From: Acestrorhynchus altus
Lineage: Eukaryota; Chordata; Actinopteri; Characiformes; Acestrorhynchidae
Length of the DNA stretch: 64,000 nucleotides
Assembly: GCA_034509495.1 (NCBI GenBank)
Contig: CM067504.1
Location: 3,041,453 to 3,105,452 of the forward strand
Direction: 5' to 3'
The position numbers were made by a program, and so were the translations under genes. Shown here piece by piece: positions 45,426 through 58,000 of this stretch (positions are counted from its first letter, which is position 1; each line of letters begins with the position of its first letter). The notes under the pieces were generated by a model. The model did not search any database and was not told the origin of the DNA. It saw only the letters and a list, made by a program, of their open reading frames with translations.

Positions 45426-48400
45426 AAGCCAGTGAGGCTCAATCAGTTTACTCACCCAAAAAGCAGCACACAGTGTGAGAACCAGACACGTCTGCATGAA
45501 AATAAATCTAAATTAGACAAACGATTCTTCATTTTCACACAACCTTTGAAAGCAAAAGAGTGTCTGGCAGAAGAGTTCATAGAGCTCCACGAAGTGGGAT
45601 TGTCTTATCGATGTATTGCGCCAAACTAGTTATACAGATATTACAATAGTACACGGTTAAAATGTGTGGATGCTATTGGACGCTCTATCAACACTCCACC
45701 CCTACCACACCATCTGCAGAACTGAGTGAGAACATTCAAGCTGCATGGGATGGATCATCACAGGACACCGTTAGGAACCTCTACAACTCCATGCAGAGAC
45801 GTTTGAGGTAATCAATATGTCAATTCGCTGGTATGAGAGAATCAGACACAGCAGTGCTGCTGGAGTGTTTAAACACTGTGTCCACTCACTGTCCACTCTA
45901 TCAGACACTCCTACCGAGTGTCTCCACCTTGTAGATGTAAAGTCAGAGACAGAAGCTCATCTGTTTCTGCACAGTTTGTGTTGGTCGTCCTCTAGTCCTT
46001 CATCAGTGCTCACAGGACGCTGCCCACAGGACGCTGTCGGCTGGACATTTCTGGTTGGTGGACTGTTCTCAGTCCAGCAGTGACACTGAGGGGTTTAAAC
46101 ACCCCAGCAGCACTGCTGTGTCCATCTCACTTCCAAGGTTCTTATAAGCCAGAACGGAACCATTTGAAGAACAAGAGATCTTTGGGTGGAAAAGGCCTCT
46201 AACAGGTGAGTTGAATCAGATGTGCTTAAGCCAGAAAGGCACAAACTGTGACTGATCCTGGAATTCCAGGACCAGGAATGCCTACTCCGGATTACAACCA
46301 CAGTGTAGTTTATCCCTCACAAACATGTCCAGCACTGCGGCCATAATACAGTTTGGATTTATGATGATCATCTACTTACAATCATGACAACTGTTGCAAA
46401 GGCTCTGGTTTTATCACACATCCTCTTGAGCTGCTTCACTGGTCCCATCAGAAACATGGTGCTGTGGGCAAAGTCACACTTCATCAGTAAGTTTAGTAGA
46501 TTTTTATTGTCTCCAACATTCCAGATCTATGAGGGCAAAAGTATGTAGACCTTTAGGATCAGCAGATCATTTGAAAGTGGAATTAGAGATTACAAGCAAT
46601 AGGAGACAATAAGATGTGAGTGGACGCGATCTATCAAAACCTGATCTTCACAGCACTTTTCTGGAAGTGTATCATGGAGAACAAAGGAGGTTTCTGAGGA
46701 GCTCAGAAGAAGAGCTGTTGATGCTCATCAGGCTGGAAAAGGTTACAAAACCATCTCTAAAGAGTTTGGACTCCAACGATCCACAGTCAGACAGATTGTG
46801 TACAAATGGAGGAAAATCAGGTCCATTATTAACAGATGCTTCCCATCTGCACTTTCCAGAAGATCACATGGACGTGTGATGATTGGATGAAGGGAAACAT
46901 TGCATTACAGCCTACAAACCTTAACCCATGAATGAATTCTGAATTATACCAGCACATTCTAAAAGAACACGTCAGTACATCTGGGAGCATGAATCTCAAG
47001 AGAATGTGGGTCATGCAACAAGACAATGACCTTAAGTCACACAAGTCATTCTACTGAGTTAAAGAAGAAGAAAGTTGATGTTTTGGAATGGACCAAGTCA
47101 ACCTTAATCCAATAGAAATGTTGTGGAAGGACCTGAAGACAATGTTTATACAAGCCAATGTGAACTAATCAACAGGAAACCCAGGGGCGTCACCCCAAAT
47201 AGGGTTCACCTACTTTTGCCACTCATATGTAATATTACATCATTTTCCTCAATAAATTAATGAGCAAGCATAATATTGCCGTCTCGTTTGTTTGATTTCG
47301 TTCTCCTCGTCTACCTTTAGATGAGCTTTTAGGCCCAACAGCTCATTCATCTCCATTAATCAACAAACAAAGCAATAAATGTGTGGAAGTGAGTGTGGAA
47401 GAGATTCACCTGAACAAGGAGCAAATGTTCCCAAAGGTGTAAAACACAATGAAGAGAATAATTCCTATTTTAGGGATGAACAGACAGCACACTCCCTAAT
47501 GAAGAAAGAGAGCAGAACAAATCAGAACCCACATACAGAACAAGAGGCGTAAACCAATTCACTTCCAGACTCAGGTTCGGCTGCATTCCTCAAAGCTGGT
47601 CAGACCAGAGCCACGGGTCCGCTGAGCTTCCACTCCCCACGGCTCTCTAACAGGGAACTGGAAATCACCTCAAACCCATTTTGAATATAATACTGAAAGT
47701 ACAAATACTGAAAGTTTGAAAACTGACCAGGATGCTACTGACCACTCCGATGACCAAGCAAGCGACAAAGCCTTTCACCCGAGTCCCCCATCCTAGTGTG
47801 GAGGCTTCATTGGCTGCCTGATGGAGAGATCACAGACCCCCAAAAAATCATGCACATGTCCGGAGAGACCACAGACCCCCACAGAACATCATACACACAT
47901 TCAGTGACCACAGACCCCCACAGAACATCCCACACATCCAGAGAGATCCCAGCCCCCACAAAACATCATACACACATTCAGTGACCACAGACCCCAACAC
48001 ATCACACACACATTCAGTGACCACAGACCCCCACAGAACATCACACACACAGTGACCACAGACCCCCAAAGAACATCACACACACATTCAGAGACCACAG
48101 ACCCCCACAAAACAAATCACACCACCCATCAATTCAATCAAATTTTATTTATATATGAATGTATTTTTACAATGAAGGTTTGTCACAAAGCAGCTTTACA
48201 GAAATTCAGGTCCAAGACTCTTAAGAGCAATCAGCAGGTGACAGTGGCAGGAAACACTCCCTCAGACGAAGAGCAAGAAACCTTGGAAGGAACTAAAGCT
48301 CAAAAGGGGAACCCATAGACATAGAGAACGAACAGAACAAAGAGAACGAGACAAAATAATCATAATAAACAAACAAAATAATAAGAGCTAAAAGTGTGAG

Positions 48401-49346
48401 CTGCGTTTGGACGAGTATTGAGTTATGAGAGCGTTTGAGATAAGAGTTAATGATACAGGATTAGTGTTAATATGAAAGTCCATGCGGGATAAAGCTGGTA
48501 ATACAGTCTCTAATGCGGTGTTAGTGAGGACGAGGACAGCATCACAGAGGACAGCAGGGCAGTGAGAGACCGGGGCCAGTGACATCAGGGTAGATCAGTC
48601 GGCACAGGGCATCTCGACACATGAAAAAGAGATAGAAAGAGAAAAAGAGGAGAGGAAAAAACAAAGGGTTAGGAAGGGTTAATGTTAGGGAGGAGGGGGG
48701 AGGTAGGTAGTAGCACCCAACCACCAATGGACCAGGGGCAGCTCAGGACACGAGAGGGAGGGAGACAACCTCAAACATCATACACACATTGCGAGACCTG
48801 ATCCCCCAAAAATCATCATACACATTCAGAGACCCCCCACCCCAATACCAAACATCATACACGTTCAGAGAGCTCCCCCCAATAAATATCATCATACACA
48901 AATTCAGAGACCCCCCATAAAAAATCATACACACATCCAGAGACCCCCACCCCAATAAGAAACATTATACACATTCAGAGACCCTCCCCAATAAATAACA
49001 TACACACATTCAGATCACAGACCCTCCCCAAACCCATCATACACACAACCAAAGACCCCTCCCCCAAATAAAAACCATCATATACATTCAGACACACCCC
49101 CCATAAAAAAACAAACATAATACACATATTCAGAGACCCCCACCCCCTTATAACCACTCACACACACACACACACACACTGAAACACAGGAGGAAGTTTA
49201 GTGATAGTTATCCTTAAAGCAGCAGGAAGCTGCTCAGGTGATCAGAGTCTCAGGTGTTTAATGAGGTAAAATCACTTTACCTGTAAAATATTGGAGCCGT
49301 CAGAGTTTCGCTCTCGACCGCCAAGAAAAGCCCTCAGTTTCTCCAT
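44341..49346 (-). CDS. sft2d2: SFT2-domain vesicle transport protein, 8 exons
   Basis: Exons: 49346-49281, 47817-47728, 47495-47410, 46461-46380, 45491-45456, 45336-45278, 45155-45126, 44392-44341. They sum to 501 nt, 166 residues, with every phase matching and a TGA at 44343-44341. Family members are about 160 residues with four membrane segments; yeast Sft2 acts in retrograde endosome-to-Golgi vesicle fusion. Visible hallmarks are MEKLR at the start, TRVKGFVACLVIG entering TM1, FIVFYTFGNI, the signature FLMGPVKQLKRM, TLCAAFWW and YGLSYIPFARDAV. The tail ends in a Cys/Met-rich segment. TRVKGF and IPFARDAV look closer to SFT2D2 than SFT2D1, but the paralogue is not settled. The gene is complete; intron 1 contains two minisatellite blocks. 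Confidence 0.9.
44545..45110. mobile_element. MITE filling intron 7 of the SFT2-domain gene
   Basis: Left end tagtggtcgatcaattaatt, right end atcggccgaccactag, inverted. tttgaatt occurs just outside both ends, compatible with an 8-bp target duplication of hAT type give or take a base. Confidence 0.65.
45378..45421. repeat. AC microsatellite
   Basis: About 22 units inside the 119-nt intron between exons 5 and 6 of the SFT2-domain gene. Confidence 0.95.
45660..45810 (+). mobile_element. Tc1-type 3' fragment, family B
   Basis: gatgctattggacgctctat through ggaacctctacaactccatg, the conserved family B end. Confidence 0.7.
45825..46125. mobile_element. Fold-back MITE, family A, central part
   Basis: Contains the central inverted region (agtgctgctggagtgtttaa and its complement near 46090). 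Confidence 0.75.
46500..47330 (+). mobile_element. Tc1-type transposon relic, family C
   Basis: Ordered family C pieces: gatctatgagggcaaaagta, the helix-turn-helix region (SKSLDSNDPQSDRL-like), aatgtgggtcatgcaacaag, and the right end ttacatcattttcctcaata. In intron 3 of the SFT2-domain gene. Confidence 0.7.
47865..48115. repeat. Minisatellite, SFT2-domain gene intron 1, block 1
   Basis: About seven units of 35-40 bp with gaccacagacccccacagaa and catcatacacacattcagtg. Confidence 0.85.
48120..48340 (-). mobile_element. Retroposon 3' end, probable LINE tail
   Basis: Begins with a reversed AT-rich tail (caattcaatcaaattttatt), then aaagcagctttacagaaatt and ctccctcagacgaagagcaa, a block I know as a common fish retroposon 3' end. 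The exact clade is not certain. Confidence 0.5.
48770..49165. repeat. Minisatellite, SFT2-domain gene intron 1, block 2
   Basis: About ten degenerate units with catacacacattcagagacc and cccccacccc, related to block 1 but more diverged. Confidence 0.85.
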
Positions 49347-49544
49347 ACTTCAACCCTGAGCTCAAGACTGTCTGCCAGAGCTCACCTGTGTGACGTCACA
49401 GGACACTGCAGCTCACCTGGGATCTCACCTGGGATCTCACCTGGGGCCCCTCCTACTGCGCACACAGCGCCGCTCAGTGGTGACTGTCTGCTTTACAGCT
49501 TATTAATTGTCAGTTTCTCACAGACAGCATCCGGAGATTACACA

Positions 49545-49725
49545 CAATCTGCCACAACATTATGACGACCTTGTTTCAACCACACAGGAGCACTTTGTGT
49601 TGATCTTCAATAGTCAGGACCACCCCAGGACCACCACAGAGCTGAGAATGACCCACCACCCACATAATGGCTGCTCTGTGGTGGTCCTGTGGACTCCTGA
49701 CCGTTGAAGATCAGGGTGAAATGAG
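49545..49725. mobile_element. Fold-back MITE, family A, internally deleted
   Basis: Short copy in which the two outer arms meet directly (agctgagaatgacccaccac beside ggaccaccacagag). Confidence 0.65.
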
Positions 49726-49790
49726 GCTGATTGTGAGTCATCGTCCTGAGATTTGATCTCTTGATTAACATCTGCATAATATATGGACAG

Positions 49791-49861
49791 AACCCATATT
49801 GGGGGTTCTAAAACTTTTGACCTGTATGGTATAGAGCTATATATCCTGTAGATATACAGTA

Positions 49862-49900
<39 letters not shown>

Positions 49901-49975
49901 AATATACTGTATATCTAAAGGATATATAACTCTATACCATACAGGTCAAAAGTTTTAGAACCCCCAATATGGGTT
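49791..49975. repeat. Long perfect-type palindrome with ATT loop
   Basis: Left arm 49791-49865 and right arm 49901-49975 are reverse complements over 75 bp with about two mismatches, separated by (ATT)n. Outer ends read aacccatattgggggttcta. Intergenic, upstream of the SFT2-domain gene. Confidence 0.9.
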
Positions 49976-50084
49976 CTAATAGACTTTTTATTAGAAATAA
50001 CAGACGTCTAAACATTTCAGACAGTTCTGTAAAGGTTATAACAGAGAAAGCTTGAATTAAACCTCAGTAGTCTAAGGTTATTAA

Positions 50085-50605
50085 ACTGTTGGACAATGAA
50101 ACTGAAACACCTGGTTTTAGACAATAATGTATTATTATGGTGAACTAGGGCCTCCTTCTGTGGCCAATACAGCGTCAATTCGTCTTGGGAAGGACATTTT
50201 TTGGATACCATCTGGGTTATCACCCCAACATCCCTTTCAGACAGCTTCCTCTTGCGTCCACAGTTAATCCTGTTGGATGTGGTTGGTCCTTCTTGGTGGT
50301 GCTGACGTTACCCTGGATACCGTGGCTCTTGATACATCACAAAGACTTGCTGTCTTGGTCACAGATGCGCCAGCAAGACGTGCACCAACAATGTGTCCTC
50401 TTTTGAACTCTGGTATGTCCCCCATAATGTTGTGTTCATTGCAATATATTGAGCAAAACTGTGCTCTTACCTGCTGATTGAACCTTCACACTCTGCTCTT
50501 ACTGGTGCAGTTAATGAAGATTGACCACCAGGCTGCTCCAATTTTGCCATGAAACCTCCCTCAATATAATGACAGGTGTTTCATTTTCATTGTCCAACCC
50601 CTGTA
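50085..50605. mobile_element. Deletion derivative of a Tc1-type element (family G)
   Basis: Inverted ends tggacaatgaaactgaaaca and ttcattttcattgtccaacc. Same interior and same internal junction (aaggacattttttggatac) as 37470-37975. Confidence 0.8.
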
Positions 50606-51004
50606 TATAGGCGTATAGAGACAGACAGACAGATGGATAAATAAACACAGATGAAAGCATGAAATATGCAGTACATAATGTCCGGTTGTGTACACGTCCA
50701 GGAGAAGTGCAAAAGATATGAATACTGTTCAAGCTAGAAGGTTGAGTGAGCCTGTGTGTAATAATATCCACTGAAATTAAGCTCAACCTTGAAAACAGGC
50801 TTCAATAACATGAACTTTGTGTGTAGATTTACACACATGGTTCAATAAAGCTGCTTCAGACATGGATGGTGACAATTACAGTCAATAAACATCCATCTCC
50901 TAACAGCTGCTATGAACTGCAGCTCTGCAGACACACCATTGTCTCTGTGACCTCTGGAGTTGAGAGTTTCCTGCTCCAGCACCCTTCCTAAAGTGGTAAT
51001 TATG

Positions 51005-51430
51005 TGTTCAGGAACATAGGATGACCTTATATCTTCTTATATCTTTTTGGGTCCAGAATTTTACATGGATCTCACATCATGTTCCTCTTTGGTTGCAGGA
51101 CCTCATTAATGTAACGCTGGTCTGTTAAAGTGCCTGTAATGAAGAGCAACAGAAGACCAAACTGCACCCACACCTTCTGGATGTGTGATGCATCACAACA
51201 ATCCCTTTATCTCTGTGCTGACCACGGCACGTTATAAGCAGGACCCATCACTGAAGATGACCCGCTGCCATTCTGAGGGACTCCGCAACCGACCATGTGG
51301 TACGACACCATTGCTGTCCTGCACTGGAATCGCTCATCTTACTGAATCTGAACTTGAATTTTACCACGTAATTGGCCACATGGAGCTGCTCTTATGGGCT
51401 AGATGAAGCCCCTTGTCTTGTCCATCATGA
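51005..51430 (-). mobile_element. Tc1-type fragment, family B, diverged
   Basis: Reverse copy with caggacctcattaatgtaac, cactgaagatgacccgctgc and attctgagggactccgcaa, complements of family B phrases. Confidence 0.5.
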
Positions 51431-53650
51431 TAAGTGAAAGCAAAAGTCATCGCAAACTGGTTTGAGGACAGTAAGTTTGATGTTTCTCATATGAACCTCA
51501 AATGAGTTCCCAACATCCTGTGGAATCTACATCACAAAGCACTGAAGCTGGCAGTAAGTGAATGTGAGCTGCAGCCAAAGAGGAAGCAAGTGAAACTAAG
51601 ACGACACAGCGTCCAATGAGAGATCAGGAACGCAGGGGTGTCAAACAGCCCACCTTCAATCGCAGGGATTTCATTAGTTTTGGACACAGTGCTGGAAACT
51701 GATCAATGGTATGTGTTGGGTTCTTCTGATACTGGTTTGCAGCCAGGATCATCTACGTGTTGCATGTATTGGACAGTTCACACAATCCAGCCAATTTCAT
51801 TTTCAAGATATAAAAGAGAATGTTTAATAATACGGTCACATGCATGATAAAAAAGAACAAATACATAATATCTGTGATAAATAAACAAGCCATTTCAAAG
51901 CGCATTTAAAATGTGAATTTAATACAGACACTAAGGCACTAAATATATATTACATATAAATATGCTGTAATTCAAGGTTTTCCCTATATTGCACAGTTTC
52001 TCCTCACAAAGATTAATAACCTACAGGTCTCTTTTCCACTGCAGGACCAAATGGTGTCCAAGGTCCAGTTGTACCATTCCACGTTGGTGTGGACCCACTG
52101 ACGAGTCTAGAATTAGGTGAAAGCGACTGAAATTTCCAAGCCTTTCATGTATAAACTGCTGATTTATAGTTATCAGGAGTCCAAAACCTGGCCAGGCCAA
52201 CAATTACTGGTCATTGCTGGTCAATGATCAGCACTGTTTTGTAGAAAGAATTCTGGAAATAGGGGCTGGTAAGTGTCCTTTCAGCGTGCCTCCATCAAAG
52301 GGGACCCCACCTAGTGGCTAAAGGTGTCATATGTCGAGTGCACTTTGAATTTGCACTATTTTGACGATAACAGTGATATAAAATCACTTCAGGGGACAGA
52401 CAGGTAGAGCTTTTGTAAGGCTGATGTTTTAGTAAATCAGGGAAAACCCTAATAAACTACAGCTTTTAATACAGACCATCTTCAGCGCAGGATTTCCTTG
52501 GCTTTACCCTATTTTCACCATTCAGTACATCGTAACTGCTGACCTGTGATGAAATGCTTGCCACAGATATTCACGTATTGACTGACCAGGTCCCAGAGTT
52601 ACCAGAGGTCAAAATACACCCTAGGACTTTGTTTCAACTGCCTGGGCAGCTTTTGAACCAACCGTAAATCTGTCCTTTTGCTGTCCTTCACTCTTTGGGG
52701 AAGTAAAGAACACTGTAAACTAGGGTTTGTTTTATTGCTGGTTTAAAGCATGGTGACAGTGATATGAACCAAAAAAGGGGGTGTGGTCATTCTGACAATA
52801 AAACAGTGACATATGGCCATCGAGAGATCCGGGAACAATTCTGGTGGCATATTAATAGTCAACGTAGCAAAATCCTCATCATTCCAAATGGTTTTGTTCG
52901 TTACTCAAATACAGCAACTACTAGGCTCAGAAAGCCAGAACTCAAAGCACACTCATCTGAAAGCCCAAGTCCCTAACCATGTGACAAAAATCAGACTCAG
53001 CCCGGAATTGGAAGCATTCCATTCTGAACAGTGTAGTTGTGGAAAAGCCACTGGCACCTTAACCTCCATCCTCAGAACCAATCAGTCCTGCAGAGAAAAC
53101 CAGACCATTCTGAACCATTACGGTCACTCACTTGACACGTATCTTCAGAAATTCCTAGAGAAATAAAGTCCTTTTTCAAGGTGAACTGAGCTTTAAAAGT
53201 CACATCAGCAGCACCTGCACACACAAATGTGTCTTATTACCTCTGAAAATGAGTATAATCAGAATTCACCTCAGCAATCTGCAACCCTGAAAACACAGAT
53301 CACAAAAGCCCTCCACAGCTGTGCAGGTCAGCAAAGGCCACAAACGCCACAAAGTCCAGTGAAGGTCCAATGACCTCTTTCTTTAAATCTCTTCTTTCGC
53401 TTGGCTTTCCGTGGAAAGGCACTCGTGATGTGTCCTCATTACAAATTCAGGTAGAATAATGTAAAAACATACAAAGAATAACAATAAAGTTCCCTTAAAT
53501 AAACTGAAGAAATGAATGGCTTATAAAATATATATATAAAAAAAGAATTTCCTTAGAAAAGATACATCATCTGTTCACCTAAGCCAGAGAAATCTGTCTG
53601 TTCATACGACTGCAGATCAAAAAGTTCATACTTTCATTTAATTCTAAAAG
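51430..53650. other. Intergenic stretch with no gene seen
   Basis: Between the SFT2-domain gene and the 3' side of the TMEM45-family gene. No exon could be supported. It may include 3' UTR of the TMEM45 gene, but no clear poly(A) signal was tied to it. Confidence 0.4.
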
Positions 53651-53669
53651 GTAAACTGTTACACAGCCA

Positions 53670-53960
53670 TGACCCATGACATCAGGACCACCTCCTTGTT
53701 CCTACACTCACTGTCCACTCTATCAGCTCCTCTGATCATACAGGAGCTCTTTGTGGTTCTATAATTCCAGACTGTAGTTCATCTGTTTCTCTGGAGACTT
53801 TGTTCTCCTTTCACCCTGATCTTCAGTGATCAGGACCCCACAGGACCACCACAGCGCAGCTATTATGTGGGTGGTGGGTCATTCTCAGCACTGCAGTCAC
53901 ACTGACATGGTGGTGGTGTGTTAGTGTGTGTTGTGCTGGTACGAGTGGATCAAACTCAAT
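53670..53960. mobile_element. Fold-back MITE, family A, left half
   Basis: tgaccatcaggaccacctcc-like start, then ctctttgtggttctataatt and gatcaggaccccacaggacc. Confidence 0.7.
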
Positions 53961-54559
53961 AATGTTTGACTCATTATTAGAACATTTCATAAGATATATA
54001 AGATGTTTTGGCACATGGACAGGAGGTGTGTCCTGCTGGAAAAGGAAATCGGAATCTCTTCTTAAGGCTTAGACGGAAGCATGAAGTTCTCTAAAATCTC
54101 CTGGTAGACACAGCATTAATTGTGGGCTTAAAAAAACAGACCAACACCAGTAGATGATGTGGTGCAATAAACCACAGACTGTGGAAACCTCACACTGGAC
54201 ACCAGACACCCTGGTTCCTGTGGTTCTCCAGACCCTATGGGTTTGATGTGAGACGCTTGGACCGAATGCAGAATTTCCTTTCATCTGAAAAGAGGACTTT
54301 GGAACTCTGAGCAACAGTCCAGTTTTTTTTTCTCCTCAGCACCTTTCTGGAGTCATCTGTGGAGACACTGGGCTGTGGTCGTCCCTGTTGTCCCTGGTTG
54401 TCCCACTTCATTTTTCCATTCCAGTCAACTTTCCATTAATATACTTTGATACAGCACTCTGAGAACAGCCAGCATTGACCTTCTGTGGCTGACCCTCTTT
54501 GTGGATGGGGGTCGATGATTGTGTTCTGGACAACTGTTAGGTCAGCATTCTTCTTGCTG

Positions 54560-54790
54560 GGCTGTGGTCTGGTGGTTAGGGAACCAGCCTTGTGACTGGA
54601 AGGTTACCGGTTTGAATCCCTGAACTGGCAGGACATGAATGAAATGCCAATGAGCACTTAACTCCCCCAGCAGCTCTTCGGGCACCGTGGATAGGGCTGC
54701 CCACCGCTAGTGTCTAGTGTCCCCAGCGTGCAGCCCAGTGGGTCTACGAGCACCTTTCCATGAGTTTGGCTGTGTTGAATATGACCGTTT
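54560..54790 (+). mobile_element. tRNA-derived SINE, family D
   Basis: Forward copy with A-box-like gtggttagggaaccagcc and B-box-like ccggtttgaatccc, then body phrases gggcaccgtggatagggctg and cccaccgct. Confidence 0.7.
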
Positions 54791-55070
54791 ACCTTTCTGA
54801 ATTAAATTATGAAATGAATAACTTTCTTTTCGCACTCGTTGCACTAGTAGAAGAAAGGACGCAACAGCTAAAGAGACAAAAGCTTTGGTTGAAAATAAAC
54901 CATCATTAGAACCGTAGCTGGAGATGAATGATGATGGCAGCTGGAATCGGCCCCAGCTACTCGCTGCAGGGCCTAAAGGAGCCCCGAGATTTCAGATAGT
55001 CAGTGTTCATGTTGGTCCGCAGGGTCAGCTCACAAGCACTGAAAACTCTGAAGATATGTCTGACAAAGAC

Positions 55071-58000
55071 TTATAAAACCTCATCCTCGGAATCTCCTTC
55101 TCGTTCCCGTGGTTTCAGTAGACCCATCTCCATCGGAGGCATTCTTCTGAGTTTGGAACGTACCACACTGTGGAGGACAGTTTATATAGCAGTCAGGAAC
55201 TCGGTACAGAATAAGCCATTTATAAAGACATTTATAAGGCTGTGGTCTAGACTCATACAACACACCAGGGACATTTCTAGACCACTTGCTCTACAGGGGT
55301 GCACACAGAATGCCAAGGGGCACAGCTGGCGGCCCCTCTGCTTGCCAATCAGTTGTGGGGCACAACTGGGCATCTAGTAAAATGCTGTTAAACACCAAAA
55401 TGGGATTGATCATCATCAAAAGTTGGCCTAACTCTGGCATGAATGATTAATGGTTCATGAAAAGACTTTATTACCTGCATTCATTGAATTTATTTAAATG
55501 TAGTGTGTCGCGCTGGTACGAGTGAATGAGACACAGCAGTGCTGCTGGAGTGTTTAAACCCCTCAGTGTCGCCGATGAACAGAGAATAGCAGTAATCAGA
55601 GTATATTCAATATTTTGAAACAAATTCTTTAAAAGGAGAGACGCTCAGCGGTCTAACGCGCTTGTCACGGGTGGGTAGATGGCATTCTGTCTCCAACACA
55701 CACCCAGTGCATTGCTTTAAGCCATTGTATTGGAGGAACCCGGCGCTTTCTTTGAACACAGCTGCCCAGCAATGATGCAGTTCGAAAAGTCCGCCCCCTG
55801 CCAGTGCTGGGTGCATTGCATGTGATAAGAGGAGGGTCCTAAAGGGGTGGGGTACTTCAAACTGGAACAGAAAATTGAGATAAAATGATATATAAAGAAG
55901 AGTAGTTCAGCTTAAACGCTGGCTATCAAAGCTCATTTTGCAAATCAGTGCCTCTTAATTGCAATTCATATTTTATCCCTATAAGCCATCATAAATAAAG
56001 CCTATAGTAACATAAATAATGCTGTTTTAATTAATGTCTTTGTCTTAATGGCATTTAAGTGGTACACTGGTGCAGAACAACAAAAGAAACAGGGTCTGAA
56101 GTGTTGTCCTAAAGCAAGAGACCCTGTAAATTATGGGAAATGTAGAGCCTTTAGTGATTTTGCATTATATACAATATAATATCTCAATATACAAACACGA
56201 CAGCGTGCTGTGTGGGTCTGACGGTGCTCACCAAACAACAGTGGTGTGTGCTGCAGCTACTGTGAGCAGGGCGAAGGCTAGGTGCCAGCTGTAACACATG
56301 GTAATGAACATCATGTTGTTGTGGTCTGACAAATCCCACTTCACCTCACTAGGGGGGTACAGCACAAAGGCAATCTGGGGAAAGGAACAGATGGCAAAAC
56401 ACAACACAAGTTACAAAACAGCCTTTAAAACACACTAATATTCATCGTTACTGACCAGCACTCAGACCTGTGTACACAAATCTAACCTGCCAGAACCAGC
56501 TGCCCTGCAGCAGGCAGAGAGCCGCCCGCAGCAACTCCAGCAGGATGTTTCCTCTGTGGAAGACCTCCAGCAGGCAGATCACAGCCCCTCCAAACACTGC
56601 ATACAGAAGAAGCATGTGGACATGGACATCCAGCATGTCTCTGCCGTGGAGGTGATACAGGAACAGGAATCCTGTAAGGACAGAGACATTTTACAGACTT
56701 TCATATCATCTGTATACACGCCCATCAAAGACGTAAACGTAAACATACACATAGACCCACCGTGCAGTTCACCCACCCATGCAGTGAAATGCACTCATAC
56801 GCACTCGTGAATTCACACTCTAGGGAGCAGTGAACAAACATGCCCAGAGCGGTGGGCAGCCCTATCCACGTAAGTCAAGGTCTACCAGGTCAAGGAATCG
56901 AACTGGCAACCTTCCAGGGTGTAAAGTCACCACCTTTCATACCTGCTATTTTGGGTCAGAAGAGAGAGGGGGCGGGGCTGATGCTCAACCTGCATACAGA
57001 CTCCGAGTGATCAGAGAGAAGGGGCGGGGCTGATGACACCACTAACCTAGGTATTGGGTTATAGAGGAAAATGAGAAGGGAGGGGCTGTTTGCTCTCCTA
57101 TTTTTTTGCTCACAGTGTTCAAATTTCACAATAAAAGTCCTGACAAAGGATAATACTGATTCAAGTTGGTTTGATACTTTATTTGAATCACTGTCAAGTA
57201 TTTTGAAGCCTAGGTTCTCCTGAAGAAGAAATCTGGTATGAGTGACTGTCTGCTATACTTTTCTCCTTTCTTGGAAAATAAAAGTATGTCTAACTACAAA
57301 ACATCCCACAAAATTGGTCAAGGGTCCTAAAGGGCATGATTACAGTAACAAACATTTTATTTGAACGTGGAAATACCTTTTCTGTAAAACAGAGAGTTTT
57401 CTGAGCTGTGATTTGACAGTTTTCTATTCTAGGATATTGTTAAAACACACTGAAAATCTGCCCCAAAGGTACGGATTAATTGCCTGGAGGCAGAATGTGG
57501 GAAGCAGATATGATAGGCAGAGTAAATCTGGTCACAGATACTCTGAACAATCACGTTACGAAGTCAAACTCACCTTCATTAAAAAAAGCAAGGCCCAGCA
57601 GTAAGCGATCCAAGGCCAGAGGTGCACCATCTGTGCTGTGGACGGCAAGCGAGGTAGCCCCTGCCAAGGCGAAGAACAGGTACATGGTCGTGTGCTGCCA
57701 GTTCATCAGCTGGTACCAGTGCTGAGTGGAGGAGTCATACAAATGAAACTTAGGTCCTCCTGCTGCAAGCTGTTCTCCTAGTATACCTGTGAGAGTAGGA
57801 GGCACAATATTCGACATCATTTCACGTAGCGGACACACTGACCTTGTGTTTCAACAATCTTTCAGAAGATTCAGAACGCTCATCCTCAAACTGCAGAAAC
57901 GAATGGAGACGACAGAAATCAGTGTGTGGAGGAACCGTGATCAGCACCAAAATCAATGAACTGTTATGCGTCACACGTCCAGAAGGTCTGGTGTGATGGT

